A DNA stretch of 64,000 bases from Epiperipatus broadwayi (taxonomy: Eukaryota; Onychophora; Udeonychophora; Euonychophora; Peripatidae): contig JAQFVV010012529.1 in assembly GCA_028023455.1 (NCBI GenBank), positions 1,112,001-1,176,000 of the forward strand, written 5' to 3'. Shown here one piece after another: positions 45,523 to 57,746 of this stretch. Under the pieces are notes generated by a model that was not told the DNA's origin, made no database searches, and saw only the letters and a program-made list of their open reading frames with translations. The position numbers and the translations under genes are program-made. Every line of letters begins with the position of its first letter. Position 1 is the first letter of the stretch.

Positions 45523-46743
45523 AATATTGTTTTCTTTTGTATAGATATGTCTTATTTTTTATTTTTATTATCTCTATCTTATATTTCGGAAGTATTAATG
45601 GTCTAATTTAACGGTTTGGAACAGTCCAACATAAGAAAATGTGAAGATAGCAGGGAGGGAAGGTTGAAAAGTTTTTTGTTTTTTTCTTTTAATAAAATTT
45701 TAGGTACTTAAATGATGCTTGACATTTTCATTCATGGCTATGAAGTTGAGTGCTTAAACTGAGTATTTAAATGGTAAGAATCTTTCTCCTTTAAATTAAC
45801 TAAAATAACCAATGCCACACCATGATATGCCATTTATGTTATTTGTTATCTGTTTTACTAATAGTATTCCTATGATCTTTTCAATGAATAAATGATTAAA
45901 CCTTTGAATTAATATTCTTTACTATTTACTTTGCTATCATATCACATATTGTTTCATTATATTTCTTTCATGATATATATATATGCAAGGCTGATTATTT
46001 TAGATAAACCAACTTCCACATCTAGATTTGCATACTTTATCTGGAGTTGCACTTAAATTTCTAATTAAGTTAGTTAGCAATTTCACTTTTATCTAATAAA
46101 GTTTTCACTAATTTTGAATATATAATTGTTTATTTTGTGTGCCTATCATGAGAAATAGGGGATAAGTAATTTTAAATTGCTTAAGTAACAATATGATAGA
46201 TGCTCGTCATAGACTTTGAAGTTAAATTACTTAAGTAACAATATGATAGATGCTCATCATAGATTTTGAAGTTAAAAGTATAGGAGAATATATCCAAATA
46301 ATTCTTTTTCACTTGTAAATATTTTTTGATTTTTTTTACATTGATTGACAATTTGTTCTCTGTTTTTATATATTTTGCTTTTGTAAATAAATATTATGAA
46401 GTTTTGTTTAATTGACAAAGTCTCTCTAGTTTGTTGATCCAGTATTTACATTCAATCCTATAACCAATAGTTTACAAATGCACACATACATTATTGTTTT
46501 ATGGGCATGAGAGATAAAGTTAAATCAAGGTTATTCCTTACTAATAAATAGAATGAGGTAATTTAATTATTGATTAACAGTCTGTGTAAATACATCCCTG
46601 TCAAGAGAGTTGAATGCTAATTCTTCCTGAGTTCAAATACTGAGGCAACGGATCCAAAAGAGAATGGTAAGATGTTAGATGAACTGATTTAAATTGCATG
46701 TAAATTTGATAAATAAGTCTTAGGCTAGTCTATTGAAGATAGA
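45523..46743. other. AT-rich noncoding DNA with a tandem pair
   Basis: The only structure seen is the 50-base tandem duplication at 46170-46270, listed separately, and a TA tract near 45975. Confidence 0.55.
46170..46270 (+). repeat. 50-bp tandem duplication
   Basis: Two adjacent units (46170-46220 and 46221-46270), each with acttaagtaacaatatgata (first unit gcttaag) followed by gatgctc and ttttgaa or ctttgaa, differ at about four positions. A recent local duplication. Confidence 0.85.
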
Positions 46744-49070
46744 TGTAATCATAAGTCATGTACTTCATCATGTCATCTCCAGCATCCTACATGAAGACCC
46801 TAGATCTGGCTGTAGTCAGCAGTGACCTTCTCTTGTCATGTCTCTGACCGGACCGTTAGATCGGACCACTACAATATAAAAGGTATAAATATACTTGGAA
46901 TAAATATCTGCAGAAGGAGCATGATTACAGCAGAAAGACATTATCTGCATGGAATAGTCACAGTCATCAATGAGCATTGAATAAATATAAAAGAATAAAA
47001 TATAAAAGGTATAAATATATGTGAAATAAATGACTATGGAAAGAGCATGAGTGTCAGCATGAACTAATGATAATTATACCAATAATAACAAATTATTCCA
47101 TTCTAACTTTACTAATGAACAAGCTTATATTTGATATGACTATAGTTCACCCAATATATTTGGAATAAATGTTTACAAAAGAAGCATGAGAGTCAGCATG
47201 GACTAAAGATAAATAATTATACCAAAATAACAATTTACTCCATTCCAACTTTATTTATGTACAAGTTAGTAATATTTGACATGTCCAGAGTTAGCTTCTA
47301 TCTACAATATTACAATACCCCTATCTTAAAATGAAGAGGCAATGAAATGAGGATGCACATTTCATTTGTCATTATTTTCACTTTATATCTTAATTTTCAT
47401 TTTTATTACTGGTACTATCTAGGATTACAGGAATGTTCATGTAAGTCTTCCAGTCTATAAATTACTGGAGATAGATCATCATGCAATAATTCATTCACTT
47501 GAGTTGGACTGTGTTAGATAGCAGTGATCTGTTCAGATTGTCTACTCTCTGGACTACTATTAATCTTTTCTTTCATCCATGCCTCCTCCCATGGATTATG
47601 TTTATTATTTCTTTTGACAGCCTAATTTTTATATTAGTTTTATTTCTTATTTTTGGGAATCCTTTATTTTGAAAGTTGGAAGAGCTAAAATCTGTTTTCT
47701 CCAATTCTCCTTGGGTTTGTTGATTCAGAAATTCTGCTATCTTTTCCAGATTTTTTTGTCATCACCCATAATCATCTGATTTACTTTATGGAATAGATTA
47801 TATTTAATAATTTTTATTACTTGACCATTTACCAGAGAACGAACAATTAGTATTTGCAAGTGAGATACATGTCCTTGAAACAACTGAGTACATATGTTAT
47901 CTACTTTGTATATCTAATTTATTTCCCTTGCTTTATTTTTCAATTCTATTCTGCTCGTGCATGTGTGACTGATTTCTTATTCACTATTATTTTTATTTTT
48001 TTATTTTTAATTATATATACACATATAAAAACAAATTTCATATAACAAACCATTTGTTAAAACCTTTTTCCAGATATCTTTTCAGCATCTGACAACAAAA
48101 GAATGAATAGTATCTGAAATCCTGCAAAAAATACTGAATTCAGATACTGGACTATAAATGCATAATGTAACATGAACATCAGAAGAAACTATCTCAGTTT
48201 AGACATTATAATATACCTACAATCCAAAATAGAAATAATTCAAAATTTTTGCAAAGCCATGCTCCTTTTGGGTATTAGGGGTTGATAAATACAAAACATT
48301 AAACTTATACCTTGCTCATTTTCTCTGAGTATTAGAGACTGGTGCACATGGCAGGACTAATATGAACTGACCATTATAAACAACTAGAAATACTGTAACT
48401 CAAAAGTAGGTTGGTCTAGGGTTGAGAGAGAACACTTAAAAGAGAGTTGCATAAAAACATTGCATCCTCAAGCTAGTAATAAAATCCTCCATCTGTCCGT
48501 CACCAGTACTGAAAGTAAATCTAAACAAATTCCAACAGCCAAAAACTCAATCCTGCCTCCAAAATTTTGTACTTTGATTTAGTATTTTACTTTACATATA
48601 AACTCCCTCTAAATATATATTAATATCACTATTTTTTATAATCAAATTATAATTTAATCATCTATTTTTTTGTTACATATTTCATAGTAATCTATTTTTT
48701 TGAAATTAATTCTGCATCAAAATATAGTTTCTTTCTTAAACATAATTATATTTGAGCTTCAAGTTATGTGGTTCTTTTATATACTGACCACCAGAACTCA
48801 ATTATCAGTGGACCCATAGTTGGATCACCATTTGTAATGCTAAGGTAGAGGGGAATATATGGAGAGATGGCAGTGACAAGACATCATCATCCCCACAGAA
48901 TGGTCACAATCATCAATGAGCATTGAATAAATATAAAAGATATAAATATATAAAGAATAAATATCTATGGAAGGAGCATGAGATTAATAATAAGTAATTA
49001 TATCAATAACAAATTACAATCTTGTAATATTTCATATGACCAGAATTGGCATCTGTCTACAATATATATA
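46744..49070 (-). mobile_element. LTR-retrotransposon relic, minus strand
   Basis: The 3' LTR candidate 46744-47314 starts tgtaatcataag and ends tattaca. It is preceded on the minus strand by a purine tract (agataggggtat, 47315-47326). The 5' LTR candidate 48833 to about 49070 starts tgtaatgctaag. Two bases inside it the minus strand reads TGGTGATCCAACTATGGG (48813-48830), a primer-site-like sequence. Both LTRs share atcatcaatgagcattgaat and tctatgga...gagcatgag. The left one has an internal tandem duplication of about 150-250 bases. Inside, the minus strand at about 47620-47430 reads NPWEEAWMKEKINSSPESRQ and continues nearly open to a stop, perhaps a pol tail. Confidence 0.6.
48290..48570. 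repeat. Copy of the leader repeat of the 54.9-63.8 kb element
   Basis: Aligns with 60040-60360: ccttgctc, cttagag/attagag, catggcaggacta followed by aactg, aactctccatc/aatcctccatc and ccttcaaaatt/cctccaaaatt recur in the same order and orientation. In both places it lies to the right of the protein-coding part and left of the 5' LTR of a minus-strand element, so it is probably shared untranslated leader. Confidence 0.5.
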
Positions 49071-49539
49071 AATAAAATAGGACAAAGCAGAAGATTAAAT
49101 ATGGGAAGGGACTGATAGAATAGGCTAAATATATTCCATAAAATTTGACACAGAATTGCACAGGTAGATGAATTTCTCAAGTTTTATTATATATATATTG
49201 TACCCTTACAATTGGTACAGACAATTTAGGGTAGAGTTGGATAAGTAGCTATATTAAAAAAATTTAAATTTAGGTTATTTTTTAGCATATAATTTTGATG
49301 TTAAAGGTAGTAGGGTTCAAACTCAGTAGATAGGAGTCTTTAAAGATATATCATTTTGAGTTAAATTAAATATAAAATGATGCAATAAATTGTTTGAAAG
49401 ATAATATCAATTTTGATTTATTATATTTAAAAAATATTACAAAGATAGAATAGCTCAATTATAGCAATAAATATTTTATATATTTAAGGAAGTTATTCTT
49501 GTTTAAAATATTATTTAAATGATAAGTTAATTTAATATT

Positions 49540-49990
49540 AGTTTAGAATGTGCTGGAAGTATCACATGATCAGAGGGGGTTGCATGAATGTGTAAGCTTT
49601 CAAAAATTAGGGAAAGAAAACTTGATACATAATAAAGTATAGCAAATATAAAATCTAGAGATAATATTAAAAAAGTAATAATTAAAATTATTATTATTTT
49701 AAGTGTAATATTTTATTTAATGCAATTTCAGGCTATTTAAAATATTAAAAATTGTTTTAACAAGGATATTTAATTTTTTAGATAAAATTATTTAATATTT
49801 AAAATATTAAATAATTTGATAATTCATAATTGATGACTCATAATTTTAGAACTTAATTTTAAAAATGATATTGCTGTAGTTATATAAATGAGCAATATTT
49901 ACAAGCAGTATTGACCAATGAAATCATTGGATTAAGACCACTATAAAAACAGAGGTTGAAACGAGTCTAGACCAATTTTTAGTGATTAAG
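49540..49990 (+). promoter_or_regulatory. Promoter-like patch (CCAAT, TATA)
   Basis: gaccaatgaaatcattgg (49913-49930, containing a CCAAT and its mirror) is followed by ccactataaaaacagagg (49940-49957), a good TATA box in a locally GC-richer context, then gaaacgagtctagacc. The layout fits a pol II core promoter within a solo LTR. No gene is recognised downstream, and the start site cannot be located. Confidence 0.3.
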
Positions 49991-52900
49991 ACAGATTCAA
50001 AATCAGAATAAGACATTTGAATTTTAAAATGAAATTTAGTTTGAATTTATAACTTTTTTTATATTGTGGTAGTAGTTTCTTTTAAATTATTATTTTTATT
50101 TAAAAGTGTTTTAAAAATATAATTTGAATAATTATTTAAATAATGGTTCACTAAAAGACCAAATTTCCCTATCAGACTATTCTTTTTGAAACTTAGCTTA
50201 GGACTACAATAATTCTATGAAACACGGTAGTAATTACTTAAATAATGGGATAATGAACACTAAATTTATGTAAGAACTTTGAAATTTTTATGAATAGTAT
50301 GCCTGGTGTGAGTGAATATTTATCTGCAATAACTTTATCACCTACAATGAAAATAAATTGTTAAAGTCAATTGAGAGAAATCAGATATTTATTAAAAATC
50401 ATTATCATAGTATTAAATTTGAAAGAAAGAAAAAAAAGTTGATTGTGCATCTAAACTTTAAAACTGAATTTAAAATACTTTATTTTATGCTATGATAAAA
50501 TGGCTGATTATTATAATTGATAGTAATAATTTATATTTAATTTGTCTTTAAAGTAATCTAAATGGACTTACATTTAAGAACAATATATTTAAAGTCAGAT
50601 TGAAGAGGATAACTTTTGAATGCCTTTTATGCTTTTAAAAGGACTTACTGATAAAATCAATAAATAAATTATATAATTTAAAAATAACTTTATTTAGAAT
50701 AAATGAGCTCTGATATATCTTTTCAAAAGATTGAAATTATATCAGTTAATAAATGCTTTGAATGATATAGCTGTCATTTTACCTGGAAAAGAAAAATATC
50801 TAGTGAAAAGATACACATTTAGAAGGATAAAAATTGTAAATCTTTTAAAGAAAGGAATATTTATTTTAATTTATAAACTACATCTGCTGATAAATGTATT
50901 AAATAAATAATTTATATTATATGTTTTCACACTGGAGATGCAGATATTATTTGTGCTACATTTATTACATTATATATGCTATATACAATGGCCAAAGCCA
51001 AGAGATATATATAAGAAATATTTTCATAAATGGATCTGTAAATTATTTGCTTTATGGAGATATTACATGCCTGAACAGATGCCCAGGCAAAAAAAGAACG
51101 GAATGAACAATTATCTTTTCAGGATGGTTAATATTCTTCTTGGATTTTATATTATGACTTCTACATTTTTAATGATCCCAAGACAGGAGTATGATTGTCA
51201 CAAAGCTTTCTATTCATAACTATACAATGGGGGAAGATTCCTGACAAGCATTCCATTTATGAACAGGAGGAGAAAAAAAATATTTTAGTAACTTTAAAAC
51301 TTTATTTTTTTATTAAGTTTGATGTTAGTATTTAGAATATTACATTGGTTTTTCAAACTAACTTGTTGTTATATTTTAAATTTAATCTTAAAATATATTG
51401 TTTTATTATTATTAGTATGTTAAATAAAAAAATGGATATTCAGAAAGTAATTTTCAGAACAAGGTAAATTATAATCATAATTGTTTTTCTTTTGAATGTA
51501 TGGTCCAAAAAGCAGATTGCTGTAAATGGGCTTAATAATTGTTGAGATCATTGTAATTTATTTGATTTACATTACATTTTGCTTAATAATTTTGTTTTTT
51601 AAAATGTATTTTAGTTAGTATTTCATATTGCTTGAATTTAATATTAAACAGTAGAATGAACCTGATAGAATTATCATAGTGTGTATTTTTATAAAAGCAG
51701 TGATGAATGCAGATGAATGTCTTGAAACATCCAAGAATATTTTAAATATTTATTTAATGTGAATGCTTGAATATGCATATATTGTATAACATCGTCACAT
51801 TATTAATATTATTTTTTATGAATGTTATCTATTGAAATATAAAGAAAGACAATACTGATCTCTAAATTATATAATAACAAATAAATAAAAGTATGGTACT
51901 GATGTATGTTTTTTTCAAGATCATTTGTGCATGAAAACTTTTAAAACCATGTTGAAATGAATTTAGATCTGTTTCTTTAATATTGTTTTAGAAATTATTT
52001 TAGAATGTGGTTTGTATATTTTATGATGTTAAGTGAATTATTCAATGTGGAAGATATAAGATATTGGTTGGGTGAGTAATAGTCATATGAAATCCTAGGT
52101 GTTAGGGATATGTTAAAATCTGTTGTATGTGAACTACATTTTCATACTTTAAAGTTATTAAAATATACAGACAACATAGGGCTGTATATTATTTACCCTA
52201 GACAGTTGCATTTCCTTATTGTTAATAAGTGCTATAATAGGGCCATGACTTGAATCTTAGGTGCCCAATGAATACAGACCTATTATTATGATTTTACACT
52301 GAATCCATGATATTATCTTATTTGTTTGAGTCATTATTGTTATTATTCCATACCCTACACTATAATTGCTATCTATCACCACAGGAATCATTGTAGAGGA
52401 TAGTTTTATAAGGTGGTAAAGTAATGGCTAAACTGTTTGAAGATAATAATTTATGAGAGGCCAAGATGCATATAGAAATTTCTTCCACAAATGATGCTGA
52501 GATATTTAATGATTGTCATAGTATATAACATAAGAGAGAAATAATTGATATTAATACAAGTATTAGACAACAACTAGTCCAGACAGATGTATATTTAAAT
52601 TGGAATGAGAGTGAGAATAGTGAAAATGATTTTGGATATGATGAATGTAAGAGTATAAAAATAAAAGAAATGCAAATATCAAGCAATATAATTTATTGAT
52701 AGTTCTTTAAATTTACTATAAATAATTCAAATCCATTTAAGTTACAAAAATTTATGAAATACTCTCTTAAATATTTTTGCATAATGAGGGAGATATTCAT
52801 ATTTTTATTTTAAAATTTTCCGATATTCAAATATCAGGATGATACTTTGATAAACTACAAAGAAAGTCTTTAATAATTTTTTTTTTTAGTATTTTATTTG

Positions 52901-53857
52901 TTGAATTTTAAGAAGTGTATTTTAAATATAAACTTATATTGATGCATTACACCATAAGAAATATATTTTATAACAGTATAAGTGTAATATTAAGTTTTCT
53001 TAAAAAATGGAAAAATTTATTGTAACTATTCCCAACACAATAGAATATTATTTTTACTAAAAGAGGATAATATATTGTGATTACAGTTGTAAGTTTTATT
53101 TTATTTGAAATGGCCTGAATGAAGATTATTTTATTTTATTTCTTGCCATTTATTGGTAAGATTTTCTGTAAATATTTTTTTTAACGTTAAATAATATCAA
53201 TTCTTATATTACTTTTGTAAATATTTTTTTTATTGTTATAACCTTATTGTAATAGTATAATATTGTTTAATTTATAAATAAACTTGTTAACTGTTTTCAA
53301 ACTTATATTCTAGTCGAGTTGTGATTTTATCTGTGTGTTATTTGATTTTTGATTCTACATGCATAATTTGAAATATTACTTATTTAGCACATGATCCATA
53401 GATTATTTAGATATTATTTCTATTATATTTGAATGAGTAACAAAGTATATTATTACTATTATTATCGTAGAAGATAAGATCATTGATAATTCTTTTTAAG
53501 CTCATACAACACCAATGAGAGATGTACTTGATATTGCCATAATATTCAAATATATTATATTTTTTATGAATTTCACATTAAATAAAGAAAGATTGTACAA
53601 TGTTTTACTTAAAATTTATTATATTACTTATGTTTTATTGCTGAACGTTAATCATTAAATAGATTTAATGTTGAAAGTCATTAAGTTATTTTAAGTACTT
53701 ATTGTTATTATTTTGAAAGAGTAGTTAGATATAAAATCCCTCATCATATTTAACTACAGGGTCTTAATTTAATTATTTATTTTGCTATTAGTGAACCTGA
53801 GATTATTGCTTACAGTAACTTTAATGCAAAAAACTTTTTTTAATGATTCCTTGATTT
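49991..53857. other. AT-rich DNA with a possible decayed gene at 50.69-51.28 kb
   Basis: Mostly AT-rich sequence without features. At about 50690-50870 the plus strand can be read LKLYQLINALNDIAVILPGK followed by basic residues. At 50938-51219 a 93-codon frame ends YDCHKAFYS. These are unusually protein-like for the area but match nothing I know, and stops separate them. Confidence 0.3.
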
Positions 53858-53900
53858 TCCTGACAGTTTTGACTGTCCTGCAGTCTTCATGAGAGCTACA
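53858..53900 (-). ncRNA. Hammerhead-like motif, degraded
   Basis: On the minus strand: agct, CTCATGA (53893-53887, one change from CTGATGA), a 5-bp stem II gactg/cagtc with loop cagga, then AAAAC (first core G lost) and tGTC followed by ag, giving stem I pairing with ct. The stem-loop gactgcaggacagtc is the same as in copy c at 31.5 kb, apart from its first bases, so both derive from one family. It lies about 600 bases upstream of the GIY-YIG frame at 54484, but on the opposite strand. Confidence 0.4.
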
Positions 53901-53999
53901 ATATTGAATGATATAAACATATAACTAAATTGATAAAAAAATCAAGTCATATGACCTAATTTTAATAAAGCTCCTATTTACAATTGTTATATATAGAGT

Positions 54000-54483
54000 T
54001 TGTTTTTAACTTACTCTATATATAAAAACATATAACTATTACTTCATATATATATAAAAATATATATACATACATATGTATATCAAAAAATATATACATA
54101 CATATCCTCAAAAACTTACATATATATACACACATACATATATAATCCCTATATATACATTTATATGCATCCACACACATATAAATGACCTATATATACA
54201 AAAAAAACCAATAAAATACATAATTTTCTATTATTTTTAAAAAACCTATTTTATTTTTAATTTTTTAAAATTTAAAAAAAAACTATCCTTTATTACTTCT
54301 TTGTCAATTTAACTTTACTTTCTACTTTTTATTCTTCATCTTTTCTTCCTATCTATCATTTTACATTATTATCTAATATATTTTATCATCATTTATTTTT
54401 TATTTTAACAACTATAAATTTAACTTTTGCCATTTTATTATTTCTAATCTTATTCTTTATTAATAACATTATTAAAAATATAA
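54000..54483. repeat. TA/TACATA microsatellite and T-rich tract
   Basis: 54030-54200 is made of tatata, acatacatat and related units. 54240-54480 is a pyrimidine-rich low-complexity tract. A short hairpin occurs around atatatagagtttg/ttaacttactctatatata near 53990-54025. No gene. Confidence 0.8.
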
Positions 54484-54873
54484 AATAAAAAATATAATAA
54501 TGTAATTAAATATAAGGTAGTAAATGAAAAAATAAAAAATGTAATGAATATATTAGATAATAAATATATTAAAAGAATAGGAAAATGTGTAAATGGGGTA
54601 TATCAGATAGAGTGTAGATCATATAGGAATAATAAGATAAGAACTAAATGTGTAGGAGAGATGAAAAATTCAATTTTTACAAGATTAATTCAACATAGAT
54701 ATGACAAAAACTCACGAATTTATATGCATACTAAGGAAACAGGGCATATATTTAAGAAAGAGAGTATAGAGATGATTGGATATACTAATGAAAGAAGGGA
54801 TAAGAAAATAAAAGGAGCAATATTAATCAAGAAGATAAAACAAAATTTGAATGGAGATGGGGGGGCGGTGTAA
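54484..54873 (+). pseudogene. PLE GIY-YIG endonuclease fragment, catalytic Glu lost
   Basis: An open frame from about 54484 (first ATG 54544) to TAA at 54873 encodes GVYQIECRS (GIY strand), KCVGEMKN (YIGET position), SIFTRLIQHR (conserved arginine), IYMHTKETGHIF, ERRDKKIKGAILIKK and LNGDGG. The order and spacing match the GIY-YIG nuclease at the C-terminus of Penelope-like elements. The position of the metal-binding glutamate (K-x-x-E-A) is glycine, so nicking activity should be lost although the frame is open. No reverse transcriptase is seen upstream, only microsatellite. The large LTR element begins 46 bases after the stop. Confidence 0.65.
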
Positions 54874-54919
54874 AACATTTTTATATAAGTATTATTAGTA
54901 ATAAAAGATTAGTGTATAT

Positions 54920-57509
54920 TGTAACCTTTGTCTTCTTCACTTATTCACTTTACTAGATTTATAAATGCTCAGGTGCCAATTCTATACAAGATAGAATGAA
55001 ATTTATAATTGTAAATTGCTTTTAAACTTATTTAAAAGATTCTTATATTGTAATTATTCTATGGCTTAGCTCAGTTGAGGTTATAGGATATGGTCTTCAT
55101 ATAGGATGCAAATAAGAGTAATAAAACATTTATGGATAACAATTCTGTAACACTAATTTAATCATATGCCACACATTTATTCAATTACAAAACTATTGTA
55201 AAATTATCAATTATCATATTTAGTATAGGATAGATAATGATGAGGGTCGGGTACCTTTTATATCCACATCACCATCTATTCTAAGCAAAGTAAAATATAT
55301 TATTGGCATTGTAATACTGAGATTTATCAACTCCAGACAAATTAAATAAAACTCGACTTATACTGGTAAATTTAAATATTCTAGGGCTATGCTATGTTAA
55401 CCATATATGTGTGTGGGGAAATGGAGAATTGAACGTATGTATATAATCAAGCAATTAATATAGGCTATTAATTCAATAAAACATTTATTAAAAATAAAAG
55501 ACAAAATAAATAATAAATAAAAAAAAAATATTATTTTATGCACCTTTCTAACCAATTACATTTCTTCTACAGTAAAACCAAAATTGACTAATATTTAATA
55601 TATGAATCATATATTTTCGAATATGTGTGCTTTTATAATATCATAAATATAATGTATTTTTAAAACATACTTTTTATTAGCTTATTTATAGAACTTGGAT
55701 GATGCCATAAATCAATCATCTTTTATACATATTATAAAAATTTATACAACACTTATCTGTTATAATCAGTGTATATCATCTAACATTAACTATACAAAAA
55801 TAAAGAAAGGCAGGGGAAAACAATAACCAAACACTTATACCTATATACGTGAGGGTTAAATAATATCTCCAAACTCAATCTAAATAATCTAATCATCCCT
55901 TGACCATTTCTACCTCCAACTACACCCAATACACTTCCTACATAAACAAACTTATAACAGACAAGGTTTTAATTCTTTATTTATTTTAAATAAACTTCAT
56001 TAACAAAATTGAAGCATAATAAATACAATTTTTTTAAAATAATAATTTATAGCATCACGCACACATCCGAATATCTATAATCACCTATAATATAATTTCT
56101 AGATCATACAAAATAATAGATTATCATATTATAATAATATGAAGTTACATTGTTTTTTTTTTTTTAAAAGAAAACAAAAAAAAAATTGGTTGTACATCTG
56201 TTGTAATCAATAACGAAAAATACTTATCAATATCCCATCATTACATGTTAAGTTTTTTTTAAAAAAATTTGAAAGTTGAAAGAAACATACATATCAATTT
56301 CAAAGACAACAGTAAATTATAACATAAAAAAAAATGTCTATCCGATTGTTAAAGCATAATTTGTTAAGAATGACAATAGTCTTTTTTTTTATCCTAGAAT
56401 TCCGTTATAGGCATGATAAATGACATTTGCATGCATTGGAATTATTTTATTATATATGCACGAATAGCAAAGTTATACAGTATAAAATTATCCTCTTGAT
56501 ATAAGATTAAATAGATAAACTCTTTCATTTTAAATTTTATTTTGCAGAATATTGATAGAAAATTCTTAAAATTGAAAATCAAGCGTTTAATTATAGCGTT
56601 TAATAAGAAAATTTTAGCTAGCTTTATTTTAAACAATTTTGTCATTCTGATATTATTTATTTTTGGTAATACTTTAAAATAAATCATAATTACTTAGCTT
56701 ACATAACATCCAGGCATTTTAAAGGTAGTGAATATGGATCATCATTTGACAGAAATTTGGAGCTGGCTTCCCTCTGGGGGGTTTATCTCCTCATTTTTAT
56801 ATTATTCCAGTAGTATAATAGAAAATTCTCCACAGGTATATTATTAGAATCCTCTCGATGTTTTTTTTATTTGTTCTAATACTCTTAGAGAGTTATTGAT
56901 TCTTTTAAGTTTTTTTTTTTTACATCTTCTTCCTTGGAATTTTTTATATACTTTCCTTCAAGTTTTAAACTTTTTGTCTCTCCCCACTCACGCCCTCTGT
57001 GTTTCTTTTTATTACAATCAACTTTGGAATTGTGCCAGAATTTTTGCTTATAAAATTTTAACAATACAATATTTGAATGGAATAAACATAATAAATAAAA
57101 AAAATATCAAATATTAATTTACAAATGTTATTCACTAATATACAAATAATCTTTATCATTTTAAATATAAGATTATGAACAATACATAATTAGTAAATAA
57201 TAAATAAAATATAGAAAAGAAAATTCTAATTAATAATATATCTATGTATCTGCTTATTATGACATGTAAATTTTTCTACTACATATAAACATCCCTGATG
57301 TTGTTCATCCTCCTCTTTTACTACCAAACATATATAATCCAAAACTCTACCAATCAGTACACCCAATTAAAGTTTTAATTTTTTTAAATCCTAATTTTAA
57401 CTAGCAAATTACATCACAATTCATTTTTCTCAGATAATTATCTTTAGCCATTGTTAGCACAAATGTGAACTTCCCACATTTCTTCCTGGTGCCAACCTGG
57501 AAGGTCACA
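54920..57509 (-). repeat. 3' LTR of the large element
   Basis: 2590 bases, plus-strand start tgtaacctttgtcttcttca, end caacctggaaggtcaca. It abuts the polypurine tract. Differences from the other LTR are scattered substitutions and length changes in A, T and G runs (for example near 56160, 56780 and 56910). Small open frames inside (56442-56687 (-), 56896-57117 (+)) are AT-driven and not conserved in length between the two LTRs. Confidence 0.9.
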
Positions 57510-57510
57510 G

Positions 57511-57522
57511 TCCTTCCCCCTT
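57511..57522 (-). other. Polypurine tract of the large element
   Basis: Minus strand aagggggaagga, one base before the LTR start TGTGACC. Plus-strand priming site. The core gggggaag is shared with the PPT of the Gypsy at 25247-25260. Confidence 0.8.
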
Positions 57523-57746
57523 ATGAAAGAAAAATGAATTGGATAAACAACAATCAATATTAATAGCACATCAAATTTTACATTAAGATCATTCCACAAT
57601 TAGAAAATTATGTTGGTTGAATAAACATAAAACAATAAAAACATTTAATGCTTTTACAAACACTTGTTCCTATTATATTTTAGCAACATTAAATAAGCAA
57701 GAAAAAAATAACTAAATTCTATATTGAACAATATGTATAACTTTTA

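Noticed and set aside
46170-46270. CRISPR-like or satellite array
   Set aside because: Only two adjacent units without spacers; a local tandem duplication in a eukaryotic context.
54030-54200. Regulatory element in the tatata/acatacatat tract
   Set aside because: Plain microsatellite composition; TATA-like words are expected by chance here.
56896-57117. 73-codon plus-strand frame in the left LTR
   Set aside because: The corresponding part of the other LTR is broken by indels in homopolymer runs; no motif.
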